A stretch of 64,000 nucleotides of DNA, from assembly GCA_029706075.1 (NCBI GenBank), contig JAINUG010000305.1:186001-250000 (forward strand), read 5' to 3'. Under the pieces are notes generated by a model, which was given only the letters and a program-made list of their open reading frames with translations, was not told the DNA's origin and did no database searches. Below, in pieces: positions 1 to 12,530 of this stretch. The stretch comes from Aldrovandia affinis (taxonomy: Eukaryota; Chordata; Actinopteri; Notacanthiformes; Halosauridae). The stretch's first letter is position 1, and every line of letters starts with the position of its first letter. The position numbers and the translations under genes were made by a program.

Positions 1-957
1 ATACACAATGGTGTTTCTGTAGACAACCTGACCCTGCCAGCCTTCAACTAATTTCTCATTGGGAGCAATGTGGCACATATCGTACTATGGCAGAACTCAG
101 CAAAGTCTAACTGCACACACTGAGTTCAATAATTCAGAGAGAACTGCATGAGGACAAGTCTTACACTGTACTTCACCAAATGCCAGAGGAAACAACTGCA
201 GTCAGCTGTCAAATCACAACTCTGTTCCCTGTTTGATTTTGTTTTAGCACTAAAGACGATTAGGGTGAAAAAGCCCTTTAAAAATCCAGGCCTCCGTTTC
301 TTTTATCTGTTTTCTTTCATAACAATGCTGTAATGTCACTCATAAGAGGGAAAGTTTCTGCATGCCTGATGTATAACTTTAGCCAAGAAAAGCCACTTGC
401 ATTTTTTCCCCCTTAAATTTCCCCTTAATAATTTTTTTTTTTTTCTTTGTTTTCATTACACATTATATAAATTCCCCTGATCACAATCTCTACAGCAATC
501 AGTGATGACACCATCAATTATGGTTTAATATGACAGGGACGTAGGGGTGCATGTGTTTAAATCAAGCTGTTTACCTGACTGTGCTCTCTGTATTTTCTGT
601 GAATCCAATGTGTAACAGCTTTGAATGATGAGCCCAAGAGTGAAGCGAGCCATGTGGATCAGCGAAGGAGAGGCCTATACCTCTCTTTCCACCGCCCAGG
701 TGTTCCTGCACCTTTGGCTTCCATGTGGCCACACATGACAAATGCATCTCAGCAAGATGCGTGCCCTGAGATGTCCTCGGCTTTAAATAATCACGTGTGT
801 GCGGCCAAAACATGTCTCCACAGAGGCGCAAGGAGGGCAGGGCGTGGAAAATGTATTCCCTCTCTCCGACAAGGAACGCCATGCTGCACGGAGATGGAAC
901 CAGGCATGGGGGTGTGAGAGGAATTAAGAGGGATCATCTTCCGCCCTCTTTCTAAAT
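1..957. other. Unannotated sequence, no gene seen
   Basis: I see no coding exon, RNA gene or repeat end here. Short T runs occur near 430-445. Open frames on both strands at 571-1000 overlap each other in a moderately GC-rich patch and show no recognisable domain, so they are taken as chance frames. Confidence 0.5.
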
Positions 958-967
958 GAAAAACAAC

Positions 968-1343
968 GGGGGCCTCCGATAGCGTAGTGGTGTAACGCAC
1001 TTGTTTACAAGTGTGAGCTGCCTATCATAGGTGCGGTACGAAACCCGACTGTACCAGACTAGCCCTGGTGGGGAGGCCCTGATCGGGGGTGGCATTTGGC
1101 TGTCCGACCCAGGGGGAGGGGAGAGGGTGAGCTGGCACAAACTCGCTGAGAAGCGTGTAAGGTTGTCTCCAGAATGTGGGTGGGTGAATTCCGTCTCTAA
1201 GGAAGTGGAGTTCGCTGCCCTCTGAGAATTAGCTTGCCTTGTAGAGACGGGAGCGAGTTCATGTAGGGAGGGCAAATCATTGTGTATAATTGGCCACTAA
1301 ATTTGGAGAAAAACTGGAAAAAAAATCAGAAACAAAAAGAAAA
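968..1343 (+). mobile_element. GC-rich tRNA-derived SINE, copy 1, with target-site duplication
   Basis: This is a 376-bp retroposed element flanked by a 10-bp direct repeat GAAAAACAAC at 958-967 and 1344-1353. The 5' end looks tRNA-derived: an A-box-like TAGCGTAGTGG lies near 979 and a B-box-like GGTACGAAACCC near 1034. The body is GC-rich with a G/A tract near 1110-1127, and the 3' part carries AATTGGCCACTAAATT followed by an A-rich tail. Related copies lie at 23678-24066 and 48846-49166, all in the same orientation. A SINE has no protein; it would be transcribed by RNA polymerase III and mobilised by a partner LINE. The open frames through it are chance frames. I do not recognise a named family. 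Confidence 0.8.
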
Positions 1344-1353
1344 GAAAAACAAC

Positions 1354-3744
1354 ATCCATACACAAGGGCATGTCACTGTCATGTTCATAATGCAGTACTC
1401 TGAGGTTAGCTGCACTGTGTGAAGGTCAGTGACAATGGGGTGAGGTAAGACTTGCCTGTTGATCCTAATCTGGTTTATTGAGCTTTCATATTCCTAGGCG
1501 CCCTTAATGATCTCATCATAAAAGCCAGCTCAACGATTAAAATTTCAATCAATCAATACTGTTTTTTATTAGTTTTTTCTAATGTCAAATTCCCAAAACA
1601 GTTCGCCGGTGGGGAGAATGAAGGAAGGGGATACTTCACCAATGTACTAACTTCAAATGTCAATAGTTCAGTTTCTCAGGACTCAATTTCTCATAAAAGT
1701 TACAATGCACTGTACCATGGCCTGACTTCAGGATGTCTGTTTTTGGTTTTTACTGCAGCTGGTCCAAGGGCACTGTCCCCACAAAGACCTATTGCATGTA
1801 TGGCAAACCCACAGAGGCCCAGCCATCATCCCTGCAAGCGCAGAGCAGCCAGGCCAAGCCACTTTCACAGGCATGTTTGAAATAACTATTGGGAAATTCC
1901 AGTGCGCCACACGAGAATGGGAACCGCATCTAAGCACTGACAGGAGGGACTCATTTTCACTCATAAGCGCTACTAATTCAGACACAGGATAGCGTGTTCC
2001 TTTGGGCAAAATTCAAAGGAATAACAAGCAGTTGAACAAATGTACATAATATTCCCCTTTTCGCTATGCAAATTATATTCTAAATTTGCTGGCCCGGTGT
2101 GTTTTCCTCTTACAAGCTGAAATCAATTTTGACATTTCCGCTAATAGAATGAACTACCTCAAGCACTTGATTTAGAGAATTTGAGTACTTCTACAAAATT
2201 ACAAATTACAAGAATACAAAATTGCACATAATCCTCTTGTTTACAGAGACTGTGGTTATGCTTCAGGGCGTGGCGCTGCTCAAATTCTGTCACAGATCTT
2301 TATGTTCTGCGGATCGGCTGATACAGTGCCCACAGTAAATCAGCCATTCAGATGATTGAAATATGATTTAATTTCAGACATTTCTGACTGTCGTAGGCAT
2401 TGGAATACCCGGGGACGGTATTGATTAATGGTATTGTTTAACGGTAAGGGCAACTTTGCATTATGATCTTTAGGTTAAGCCTTTAAAAACAAAAAACTAA
2501 GAAAATATGGGAGTCTCATAGTCTTACTTGTCAGGCTCATAACCTTACAATACTATGAGCATGATTCAGTTTACACTCTGATGTGAGTCAATCCTACCAA
2601 ACTTCCAGGGATATGCTTTGCTAATAATCTAATATTACTTCTTCTGATGCATCATGATCTCATGCGCTGGGGCTCCAATTCAATCCGACTGAACTCGTAA
2701 TGCTAGCTAAAACTTACGATGACCATTCATATTGCAAGATATCAATCTCACAAACTGTAAATTACCTTTCCAGATGCTCGCCCAGCAAGAGTCTCCCACA
2801 TTTCCTCCCTCCTTCTCCTGTGTCTCCCCCAGCACACCTGGGTATTTATCTATCTCTCTCTCTCCCTCTCTTGTTCTCTCTTAATCTCCATTATAAAATC
2901 ACGACTCGTGAGAACCATTCACAAGTATCCATTTCATTCTCTCTCCCCCACTCTCTCTCCTTCTTTTGTTCTCACTCCTCTGTCTTGATACTTTTTTCGG
3001 GTTTTCCTTACTTCGTTCATTTAAAGAAGAGAGCTGAACCTTCATTCCCATCGGAGCAGTCAGTCAGACGTCTGCAGTTCATTCTCTGTTCATCAGTGTT
3101 TGTGCTCTGGAAGCTTGGGTCTGGAAATTGGTTTTTTTGTCCATCGAGAACGCTACTTCTTTCACCTCAAGTGACATCTTCTCACAACTTTTCCTCTTAG
3201 GCAACATTATGCTGAGTCATCACATCTGTGAAGGATTTACGTTGCGTTGCATTATCCATTTCCTTCACTCACTTCCTTTTCCAGTGACTCACAATCGTCA
3301 TAACACTCATTGTTGATGTTATTAAAATTTACAGATGCATATTTTACTGGTTATTTGAGGTGGAGTTCCTTTCTTGACAGCAATGTTCCTTGGATGGGAA
3401 CCTGGGAAAGCCATGACCTTCAGGTCCACAGGACTGTGTGATATATAGCGTTTGTGTGGATACTGTGATTAAACATCTGTGATCTGTTTATAGACCTTTC
3501 TCTGCCGCAGGTTAATAATCATGAAACAGTTCTGTATTGTGTCATGAAGATCGTTGTAAAATTAGGACTAAAGAGGCAACACCTAACTTTTCAGACTCCA
3601 CTGCCACTGAATTCTGTACATCTAGCCAAGTATCATCACCACTGCCTACATGTTTAATACTGCTTTTTGTATATGTATACTTGTTTAAAACTTCCTCAAA
3701 AAAAAAAAAAAAGATAATAATCTACTAACCTTTTCCTTCCTGGT
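1354..3744. other. Unannotated sequence; pyrimidine-rich stretch
   Basis: No gene or mobile element is recognised. A CT-rich stretch at about 2800-3000 creates the 166-aa frame at 2700-3200, which is low-complexity (Ser/Leu/Pro) and not credible as a protein. The stretch 2050-2200 is AT-rich unique sequence with no repeat signature. A run of about 14 A lies near 3700-3713. Confidence 0.5.
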
Positions 3745-3912
3745 GTGACAGGTATGGTATGCAGCTGCCAACAATGATGTCTATCGCTGTGTTACTGCAC
3801 TGATCTCTTGCGTGAACAATGATTGATCTTACCATGTATTAATGCACATCTTGTAAGTCGCTCTGGATAAGAGCGTCTGCTAAATGCTTAAAATGTAATG
3901 TAAAATGTAAAA
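3745..3912 (+). mobile_element. L2-clade LINE 3'-end fragment, copy a
   Basis: This is a 5'-truncated LINE end with no coding sequence. It carries the conserved tail GTAAGTCGCTCTGGATAAG followed by AGCGTCTGCTAAATGC and short TGTAA-type repeats at 3890-3912. The upstream part (CAACAATGATGTCTAT, then TACTGCACTGATCTC) is shared with 12531-12690 and, on the other strand, with 6726-6890, which shows a single source family. The hairpin-forming tail is what L2-type reverse transcriptase recognises in fish; two tRNA-SINE families in this window end in the same tail. Confidence 0.8.
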
Positions 3913-6725
3913 TGCAACATGTACTACTTTTTTGTGAGGAGATCTTGGAAAGACCTCAGCTTTCCATTCAGATGGGATATATCCTGATTAATGTTGCTGA
4001 GTTGTTTGTATTTTGTGACTGTGTTATTTACAACTTGCTAATAAAGGTAATTTACATGAGTCCTGATGCTGGCCATTTAGTCAAATGCACTTTTCCGTAA
4101 TATGTTTTTGCAATTAAAGAGATCCACTTTAATAATGTCCATCGGAGGATGAAAATCATATAACATATGGAAAATGAACAATAATCAGGGTGCTGTTTGT
4201 TGTATTTTTTTATCGCTGTCTCTTCCAAAATATGTCTGTGTTATTACATTTACGTTTGTTATTTGTGTTATAAATAAAAGAACCAACATACCCCTGAATA
4301 TATCACAGCCACCTGGGTTCATTCACTTTATTGCCATGACAATGAAACACAGTTTTTATATACTTTATTCTCTACTCTCAAATATATTTCAGTCTCTCAG
4401 GTAACCCCATGAGCACAGCAATACTCCCTGTGGTGTGATTCAGACTCCCACAATGCCTCTCTTCACCGTAATGTCACCTGTGGTGGTCTCCAGCCTGACA
4501 AGAGATCAACAGAGTCAGCGTTGCAGTGCTAGGTCGGCCATCTTCGGCCTTGGTATTTCTTTAACCCGATTTGGCTTCTTCTGATGGAGTGAAATCTCTT
4601 ACAGTGGGGGATTTATGACAGTCCCTTTCCAGACCCCTAGGGGCAGAAGACAGAGAGAGGGGGGAAGGAGGAGTTGAAGGACAGGAAAGGATGAGGCGCC
4701 AAGAGGACAGTTTCAAAATGTGGAAAGAGAAGATATCCTTGTGATATTTTTCCTGTTCTCTCCTGTTTCATGGCCAATTTTTGCTATTGCTATGCAATTT
4801 GTGTGGTGCTGCAGGTTAGTGGTATTTGTGAAGCAGGTACTCAGGTTTAAAGTGAGTTTGTCAGAACCTGACATCATTTATAAACTAATACCATGAGTGT
4901 CAGAGCACTGATACAAGGATACTGTAATACTGTAGACTTATTTAAATTGAGTCATTATATCAAGGGGATTCGTATTCCCAGGGCCATCCCCTGGGAACAG
5001 GAATCAAGGGTTTCAACATGGACTACGGATGGCCTATTAAAGCAGAGCACACAGGCTGGCAAACAGTTCAGCCAGCGCAGGCTCCTGACGACAGAGTGAT
5101 AGCTTGGATGTTGGCCACACTAGTGTAACCCAAAGAACAATACCTAGACCGCAAAGCTCCTAAATCTGCTGTGAACAGGACTGGTGCTGAAAGGTTTTAA
5201 CAACTCTTTCCATGCCTCTCTGGGCTACATGTTTCCCAGAGTCCTTTGCACGCCCGTAAGACCACTGATCCCAGGTTTGTTTTTACCTTTATATGTTTAT
5301 ATTCCTGTTCGTCAGCAGATAAAGCCATCATCTCTGTGCTGTGAAATATATTAAATGGTGCTGTCATGTTTTCCTCTCTCTCCCTCGTCAATTTATAGCC
5401 AACTCCTGGGCCAAATTCAAGATCACAGGGCAGCATTAGCCCCGACCAATAAGGACATTGGTGGGAATAGTCTTGCACTCACTCAAGTTCTCTTACAGTA
5501 TTTATCTCTCTCTCTCTCTCCCACCTACACTCACACGCAAGGTTTAATTGTGTTGTTGCTCTATGTCTTTGGTCAGGCTCGCAGGCAAACATGCAGCAAT
5601 AGCTTAGACCGGGTGTTCTTTGAGCTGTGAGACGACGCCCCATAGCTCCAATACTCACCCCTTGCTAAACTAACAGTATTTGACAACAGACAACAGACAA
5701 GATCACTGGGCAGAGAGGGATATTTGGTACTTTTTGTGTGCATGTAGGCACGCAAGTGTGCGTGCATGCCTGTGTGCGTGCGTGGCTGTACGACTGAATT
5801 CGCGCACGTGCTGCTTTGCTCAGTATTTTGGCAAGAGCTCTGTCGCACTTTTCTGTTGCCCTGAGCTGAAAGATCTGTGCTGGACCTTGCATAGCCTCAT
5901 TTACCCCAACGTTGACAGACAGCGAGGTCAGCTGGGGTTCTTTATCTCTTTTGGCCATGTTTCTAAAATGTGGGCAGAGCTCTTCTGTGTGAGACTGGGA
6001 TTCATTTAGGAGGTTTATCCCACAAAATTGTCCCACTTGGCATCTGGGGAGTCTTGAGGTATTGGAATGACTGGTGAAATCTCCACAATAATCTGATAAT
6101 TACCTCCACCACCACTAGGTGGAGTGAAGGTCGTGGGATTGTTCCTGTGTGTCTGTCTGTCCATCTGTCTGTCTCAAAAGAAGACAAAGAGGTTGGGATG
6201 GATTTGGAAGAAGCTTGGTGAAGTGAATGCTTATGGGTATTGCTATACATGGGTATTAAATTGCACAAAAGCACTCTTGCTGAGAGCAGTATACAGTATG
6301 TTTTCCAAAAACTTTTACCTTGTTTAGTGTAACATTTCGCAGTTATTCACAGAAGCAAATAATGACACAGAACTGGAACAACTAACAACATCATTGTAGC
6401 CATAAGATTACCATTTTATCCTTAACATGATGGCGACAATATGTAAAATAGAGCATTATGTAAAACATAACTGACTAGGCTGATATGACAGCAATTCATC
6501 TCTTTGAAGAATTGTACATCTCTCTGCCGAAGCAACTGTCTGCAATCAGTTTCTAGCAATAAGAAAACAGTATTACTCATGAAAGTGATTGTCCTTACTC
6601 TTCTAATATTTTAATTAGAATTGTTTAATTACACCTGTCTATATAGTATACAACTATAGTCTATAGCTGCTGTTCACTACATATACATGTTGTAATGTCA
6701 CTGGGGGTGATTGACACACATTTTT
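3913..6725. other. Unannotated sequence with minor simple repeats
   Basis: No exon or element is recognised. A short (TC)n run lies at 5505-5521. A GT/GC-rich stretch at 5735-5800 gives overlapping frames on both strands and is not coding. A purine-rich block lies near 4640-4690. The rest is unique-looking AT-rich sequence. Confidence 0.5.
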
Positions 6726-6890
6726 TACATTTACATTTACATTTTAAGCATTTAGCAGACGCTCTTATCCAGAGCGACTTACAAGATGTGCATTAATACA
6801 AGGTGAGAACAATCAAAGTTAGCCTACAAGATCAGTGCAGTAAAACGGCAAAAGACATCATTGCAGGCATCTGCGTATCATACCTGTAAC
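6726..6890 (-). mobile_element. L2-clade LINE 3'-end fragment, copy b
   Basis: On the minus strand this ends in the same L2 tail (plus-strand GCATTTAGCAGACGCTCTTA, then TCCAGAGCGACTTACAAG), preceded on the plus strand by ACATTTACATTTACATTTTA repeats. The region up to about 6890 matches copy a beyond the tail: GATGTGCATTAATACA and the AGATCAGTGCAGTAA stretch. It is a truncated fragment without coding capacity. Confidence 0.78.
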
Positions 6891-8069
6891 CTGTAACATT
6901 GGACCACACACAAGGACCTTTTCAGAGGGCGTAGGCAAACGAGGAAATGCAGAGAGGAGGCAGGATTCCAAAACAAAATACTAATTTTCATAAATGATTT
7001 CTCCAAAACACAAAATAATGTCTTCACCAATAATTTTACAACTTAAAGAATCTTCTCAAAAAACAAGCACAACTCAAACATCAAACATCTTTTATTGTAG
7101 TCCACAATTGAAGTCAACTGCCAGCAATCCCAATTGTCTCATTCGATTCAGCTGGTGGCCAGGTGTGGGACTGCAGCCTGCTGGGAGCTGTAGTCTCGAT
7201 GGCTCTCAACAATTAAAGGGACAGGCAGCCTTTTCCACGGGCTGCCCCTTGTGATGCCACATACCCTCAGCTTTGACCTAGTGAGGTCAATATATATATA
7301 TATACCATATACGTATCATATCTGTGACCCACCTGCTCATACTGTACCTCCACTAACAAAGATGTCATGATTTGTCCTGGAATTGATCTGACTTGAATGT
7401 AAAACAAACAAGAAAATGGGTATTATGTTGGCATTAAAAATTCAAGAGCACGTGCTTTTTCCATAATATGCAGCAAATGGGAATGCATGCTATTAGAATT
7501 GCATTTCAAGGAAACATGTTCAGAAAGATTCTTCCTGTGCTCTTGTTTTTCCAAATTATTGCTTGTGTTTGTGAAAAGCTTTGTCTTAAATGTAACAAAG
7601 TGTTTTCCGCTCTTGCCATGGCAACCGCAACTAATTAACACATTTAGAGTCAGGCCCAACCTCGGCCTCTATCTGGCAAGCTGTCTGCTTGCTCATTTGT
7701 TTTTGTTTTTATTGTGTAAAATAAGTTCATTGTTTCAAAATGACTGTGCTGTAAGAAAAACAAATCTGTAAAAAGTCATTATTTCATTGTTATGAAGAAG
7801 TGTAAAGCCAGTGACAGCATACACCCATTTATGATTTGACAACAGCATTAAAACATGGCTCAATGTGTTTATTATTCAAAGTGTTTATGGAAATCCAAAT
7901 ATGTTTATCTGGATGTCACAGTTACATTAAAAGTTCTTTTGATACAAAAAATTGCCTTCGTACATACATCAGAGCTGATAATAACAAGCAATAAATTAAA
8001 CGAGCTATGCGCATTAAAGCAAATGAAAGTTCCAGGGCCAATGACCTTCCTAAAGTTTTTGTATGTCTA
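6891..8069. other. Unannotated sequence; possible regulatory patch
   Basis: No exon is recognised. A (TA)n run lies at 7290-7304. The stretch 7440-7700 is unique sequence containing an RFX-like palindrome, annotated separately. Open frames on both strands of 7423-7771 overlap and have no domain. Confidence 0.45.
7612..7626. promoter_or_regulatory. X-box/RFX-like palindrome
   Basis: The sequence CTTGCCATGGCAACC contains the perfect 12-bp palindrome TTGCCATGGCAA at 7613-7624. It differs at one position from the RFX-family consensus half-site pair GTTGCC/GGCAAC with no spacer. RFX proteins bind such X-boxes in ciliary and MHC gene control regions. No promoter or gene start is visible next to it, so any function would be as a distal element. 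A single motif of this size is expected by chance every few hundred kilobases or so. Confidence 0.25.
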
Positions 8070-8515
8070 ATGTAGTGAATTCCAGTCAGCAGTCCCCTGC
8101 CTGACCTCTGTAGCTAAGCAGAACTGGGCTTGATTAGAACTTTAATTGGATTCCTACTGGGAAAACCAGGTTTTGCCAGTGTTCAACGAGTGTTGTTATT
8201 GGGCCGGTAGGAGGCAGTCTTTCCTCCAAACAGAAAAACCAATGCCACACTCTGATGGCAGGGTCTTTTGGAAGAGACTTGAGTCCTGGGTCGTTGTGTC
8301 ATTAAAGGTCCCATGGCACTTATTATTGCAAAGAGTAGAATGTTCCCCAGTATTCTGAGCCATTTGTCATCCCCTAGTGTATTTAGATGAATTAGCCCCT
8401 CCCTCTCCACCTCATCTTACCCATGGTGAGCATCCTGGCACAAAACCAACGGCACACTTCACCCAGGTGGGAGCTACTCCCCAGCTATGTTGGCTGAGAT
8501 GATGTGATGTACATA
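8070..8515 (+). mobile_element. 5S rRNA-derived SINE (SINE3-type), decayed
   Basis: The 5' part resembles 5S rRNA: AGCTAAGCAG at about 8112 (5S A-box), an internal TTAGAACTTTAATTGGAT, and a C-box-like CTGGGAAAACCAGGTTTTG at about 8158. Downstream the order of short motifs (GGGCCGGTAGGAGGCAG, TTTCCTCC, TCATTAAAGGTCCCATGGCA, GGTGAGCATCCTGGC, ACCCAGGTGGGAGCTAC) matches my recollection of fish SINE3 elements, which fuse a 5S promoter to a longer body. It is diverged from both 5S rRNA and the SINE consensus, so it is an old copy. Boundaries are approximate because no target-site duplication was found. The reverse-strand frame at 8183-8410 is a chance frame. Confidence 0.8.
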
Positions 8516-9129
8516 AGATTAATGCTGCTTATCCTTTATTAGTACGATTCAATAAAGATAATATTTATTTGTGGGGAATACCATCAAAACGTTACAGACA
8601 AACTGTTTCTGGTAACCACGTGTGGTGTTGTGCTGATCAGTAGCTAACAAAGTTGGTGGAAATCTGCATGTAAAACGCCTGTGAATGACGTGTGGTTAGG
8701 AGGAACTGAAGACACAGGTCCTGTCCTGCATCATGCATGAGCAGAACATTTGAGAAAAACCACAGACCCTCAACACTTCCTTGACAGAAAGGCTCAGGGG
8801 AAAGGTGAAGGAAGATATTCATTTAGCAGATAATCCAGTTTAGGAAAGGTATGGTGTTCGCTGCTGTCATTTGTGAAGGGAACACATGGAAATCAAATAT
8901 CCCCTCAGAGACTCAGTGCAATGTGGGAATTCCATGCATGCGGTCCCTGTGCAAAGGCCATCTCTAGTCTGAGGATCGGGTCTGATCCGTGTATGCATGT
9001 GAATGGTAAGCTAATGCACAGGCCTGTAAACGCTCAGCTGGAAGTAGGTACCGACAGCTCAAAACGATATACCCAGACCCAGATAGTCCTTTGTGAAGTT
9101 TAGGGATGTCAGACCACTTAAGGTATATA
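8516..9129. other. Unannotated sequence between repeats
   Basis: I see no gene, RNA or repeat end. Overlapping short frames at 8637-8822 and 8873-9103 have no recognisable domain. Confidence 0.5.
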
Positions 9130-9659
9130 AGGTAACTGCCAAAGTAAACGAAACACCAACATCAAGTGTCTTAATCGAGTGTTGAGCGACAGACAGTTTT
9201 TTATTAAACTGCCTGCTCACACCCTAGGTTGATTTGCAGTCATCTCATTCAGAGTTGCTCATCTGTTTTGCCTTGTAGCTCAAACAATGCACAGATATGA
9301 TGGTCAAGGAGTATATTCTTTCACAGTTGCCCCTAGTTGATGATGTCTTTCCCTCAGACTTCCATGCCAACAACACCTTAGCCCCTGTTTCTCGTGAAAC
9401 ATCAGCAAGTCTTCATCACTGAAGCTCCTGCCAAATATACCCCACAATTACCCCCCTTTTGTAGTCACTGAGATCTCTTCTCCTAGCCAAGGTAGTCAAA
9501 ATGATGGGCAACTTGGCCTGCCCAGCATTTTTAAACATGACCCTAAGCATGATGGGATATTCATTGCTTAATTAACTCACTTGCTTGGGATCACTTGCTT
9601 TCAATATACTTTGTACCCCTCATTTACTGAAGTGTTTATTTTATTTTGGCAGTTACCTG
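9130..9659. mobile_element. Tc1-superfamily MITE, CAGGTAACTGCC family
   Basis: This is a 530-bp nonautonomous DNA transposon. The left end AGGTAACTGCCAAAGTAAAC at 9130 is the inverse of the right end TTTTATTTTGGCAGTTACCT ending at 9658, and both ends abut TA, the Tc1/mariner target (9128-9129 and 9660-9661). The first base of the left inverted repeat is A where relatives have C. No transposase reading is visible inside. The same ends bound the element at 51602-52140, and a lone right end lies at 63430-63457. It would have needed transposase from another element to move. Confidence 0.85.
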
Positions 9660-9661
9660 TA

Positions 9662-12241
9662 ATACCCAGATCATGTAGCGCTAACTTCCCAGGCCTGAAT
9701 AATGATTAAATCCTCATTTCTGCTCTCACTTGCTGCTATTCCTTTTAATTGGACCCATGTTTTGCTAACAGGCATATTTGTGGCTTCCCACCCCATTGTA
9801 TTTGTTATAAGCTGACAGTCTCTTTTTTAAATTAACTTAATGAAGAATAACGCTTCATTTATGTATTTTAAAAAGTGTCAGTAACATTGTTTTAGCTAAT
9901 AATTAATGTAAAGGGATAAAACAAATGCATTTTACATTACATCACATGCAACTGCATTCACATAAAGTCACATTCATAGATCTCCACTATTACAAATGCT
10001 TTTTCACAAGCATAAACAGGTACTCCAGTCTCTGCACAGTCTATAAGTTAATCTTATGTACCCTTCTATCAGCCTGGAGAAGATATTACCTGCAATGTGA
10101 GTTGACAGCAGAAAAATGGCACAGTTGTGTTGCCGAATTGCAATCGCTGTACAATGAAAACACCTTCCTTTACAATGCAGGCGCTGTACTTTCACAGACA
10201 CATTAGCTCTTTGTATCTCGCAAATGTCATTTTTCTCTCACTCGTTCAGTGCCTGAGGCCCTTGTGGTGACAGGGGGTGGCCATAAATCACCCCGATGGC
10301 TTTGTACTCGAAAAAAAGAACCTCATCGCCGCAAAGAGGAAACCAGTTGGAAAGAACTTCACTCGGAAAAGTTTACAAAAGGCTGTTTGGTGCTTGATAC
10401 GGTGTCACTGGGTACACCTCATAAAGAGGAGGGATCATCAATCACAACGCTTTTCTAAGGAGGGATCACGGCATCTCACACATGCACCAAATTTCACCGC
10501 ACTGAAATCAGTTCTTTCATTGTATTGCAATGTTATATTTATGACACCCTCAATGGAAGAGTTATATCTTCAGACCCGCATCCAACAGTAGACAGTTCTT
10601 AGACAACTTCACTGTGTGCAATTTTTTTCTTTTACCAGTTTTAAGTTCTAACCGCCTCGTAGAATTGTTCTTGGTACTGTTTTGTCACTTCTATTTAAAG
10701 ATGTAAACCATTTGAGGAGACAACATGTTGACAAATCTTCTTTGTGCATCAGATAGACTTGGATCAGAAAGACTCGCGCTGCGTAGACTCACATCGCCTC
10801 ACCGTCCCGTCCTCTTACCTGAATTAACCCGACGCCGCTTCGGCTCTGGGGACGGGAACAAGTCGCCAGTCAGTCCTCCGCTAACGTAGTCTCTTTTCCA
10901 GGGTAGGACAGCTGGAGCTGGGCCTGACTGGCTGCTGTTAGACGGGGGCTCTGAAACACAATCGGCCCGGCTCACTTTTCATCAGCCGCAAAGTGGGGAA
11001 CGGGGGGGTTGGTGGGGCGTGTTGCCGATTGTTTAATTCTATAAGAACCGTGTCATATTATACATAATGCAGCCATTGTAACCAACATCTTCAGTAACCT
11101 GACACTTTTTCCCTTTAATGTTTAGGCCCATCTCGGCTCAAGGAAAGAGATTAACAGTCGCACCTTAAGATATTCAGGGTTTCTTGGAACAAAGGGATCG
11201 CATTGTTTTTGGGGCCTCGGGCTGTCCTTAGATATATAGTGGGAACATCTGCATGTGTGACAGCTTCACAGACATGTGGGTTTAACTTGAATACGGTTTT
11301 AGTGCTGGGTGGTGCTGCTTATGTAGTAATCCCCTTATTAAGATGATTGGTGGTGTCATTTGTTAGGGTGATATTTTGGGGTCTGTTACTTGAATGAATA
11401 TAATTTTCCAATTTAATCTTGTGCAAAGCTCAGGTGTATGATAATTCAAACGCACACGTGCATACACACGCACACAGACATGAACACATGCATATAATGG
11501 TGCAGTATACAGTACAGGAGAAACAACACACTGATTGGATTTTGATTATATGCATACAATTACAATTTAACTGCCAGGTGAATATATTTAATATATCATT
11601 ATTGAATGTATTGACTTGATATTGACAATTCAAGATTGAATTTTTATTCAATGTTGTATTGTATTTTGCATTTTTTAAATCAGGATTCAACTAAAGTAAA
11701 ACTATCCAGTTAACAGGTGGCTACGACATGATGGACTTCCCAGCCTCCCAGCTGCCGGCCTGATGTCTCAGTAGCTCATTGTGTTGTGTAAGCGGAAGGG
11801 AATGATGACTGTAGCGTATGGATGACCCTTGCACCATGACAACCAGCGACAGACTAGGGAGCCCACACGGTTGACCCTCATTTCACAGCGCATTGGGTGG
11901 GGCTGTCTGTGCAATGGTACGATGGTTTCCAGGCCCTGCTGAGACAGGGGAAGTGGAGGTGCTGGAGCTCATGGGTCTACACAGCCCCCGGGGCACTGGG
12001 CTGGACATGGGCATACTCACAGTTCACTGGGGGATCGGCATCTATGTGGATCTCACCCCAAGGCAGGTCATAAGGCTTCTCAGGACATCAGTGTGAGCAA
12101 AGAAAACAACGCTCTTCACAAAATGTATTTGTTATACTCTCACACTCTCAAATTTCGGAGATTTATGATTGTTAAAAGTCCTCTCTCCGCCTTCATAAAA
12201 TAAGATATGTAGTTACTGTCCAACCCAGTCACTAGATCAGT
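9662..12241. other. Unannotated sequence; GC-rich patch near 10.8-11.0 kb
   Basis: No exon is supported. A patch richer in CpG lies at about 10760-11020. It contains a splice-acceptor-like TCTCTTTTCCAG near 10891-10902, but the frame after it closes within about 13 codons and resembles nothing I know. A CA-rich stretch near 11448-11480 generates frames on both strands. A run of seven G lies near 11002. Confidence 0.45.
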
Positions 12242-12385
12242 GGTTCTGTGTGGCTCAGTAGGTAGAGCACGGCGTTGACAACGCTTAGGTTGTGGGTTCA
12301 ATTCCCACTGGGACCATATATGCTGAAAAATGTATGCATTCACTACTGTAAGGCGCTTTGGATAAAAGCGTCTGCTAAATAGCAT
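12242..12385 (+). mobile_element. Short tRNA-derived SINE with L2 tail, copy 1
   Basis: The head is tRNA-like with an A-box TGGCTCAGTAGGTAGAGC at about 12251 and a B-box GGTTCAATTCCC at about 12294. The body is about 60 bp and shares TGTATGCATTCACTACT with the other copies. The 3' end GGCGCTTTGGATAAAAGCG, then TCTGCTAAAT, is the L2-LINE tail. Two more copies are at 15085-15227 (minus) and 55509-55655 (plus). The region after the A-box does not form a full cloverleaf anticodon arm that I can support, so this is a SINE and not a tRNA gene. Confidence 0.85.
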
Positions 12386-12530
12386 GTGTGATATGATTAT
12401 CCTTTACAGTCCTGGTCCAGGCGATCACTGAGTCTGTATGTTTGGGATCCAGCTCTGGATCCCGCTCTCATATATCGAGACTAACCCCACCTCTTTAAAC
12501 TGCACTACCACTACCACAAAAAGAAAAGAA

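Noticed and set aside
2700..3200. 166-aa open frame
   Set aside because: It comes from a CT-rich stretch, is Ser/Leu/Pro-rich and has no domain.
4626..4645. CTCF site
   Set aside because: CCCCTAGGGGCAG resembles the core but is one G short and I could not make the rest fit.
8095..8190. Functional 5S rRNA gene
   Set aside because: Diverged from 5S and fused to a SINE body; no terminator T run directly after the 5S part.
10891..10945. Possible exon after a splice-acceptor-like TCTCTTTTCCAG
   Set aside because: The frame closes within about 13 codons and has no known similarity.
12242..12320. tRNA gene
   Set aside because: A and B boxes are good, but the head is continuous with a SINE body and L2 tail and recurs twice in the window.
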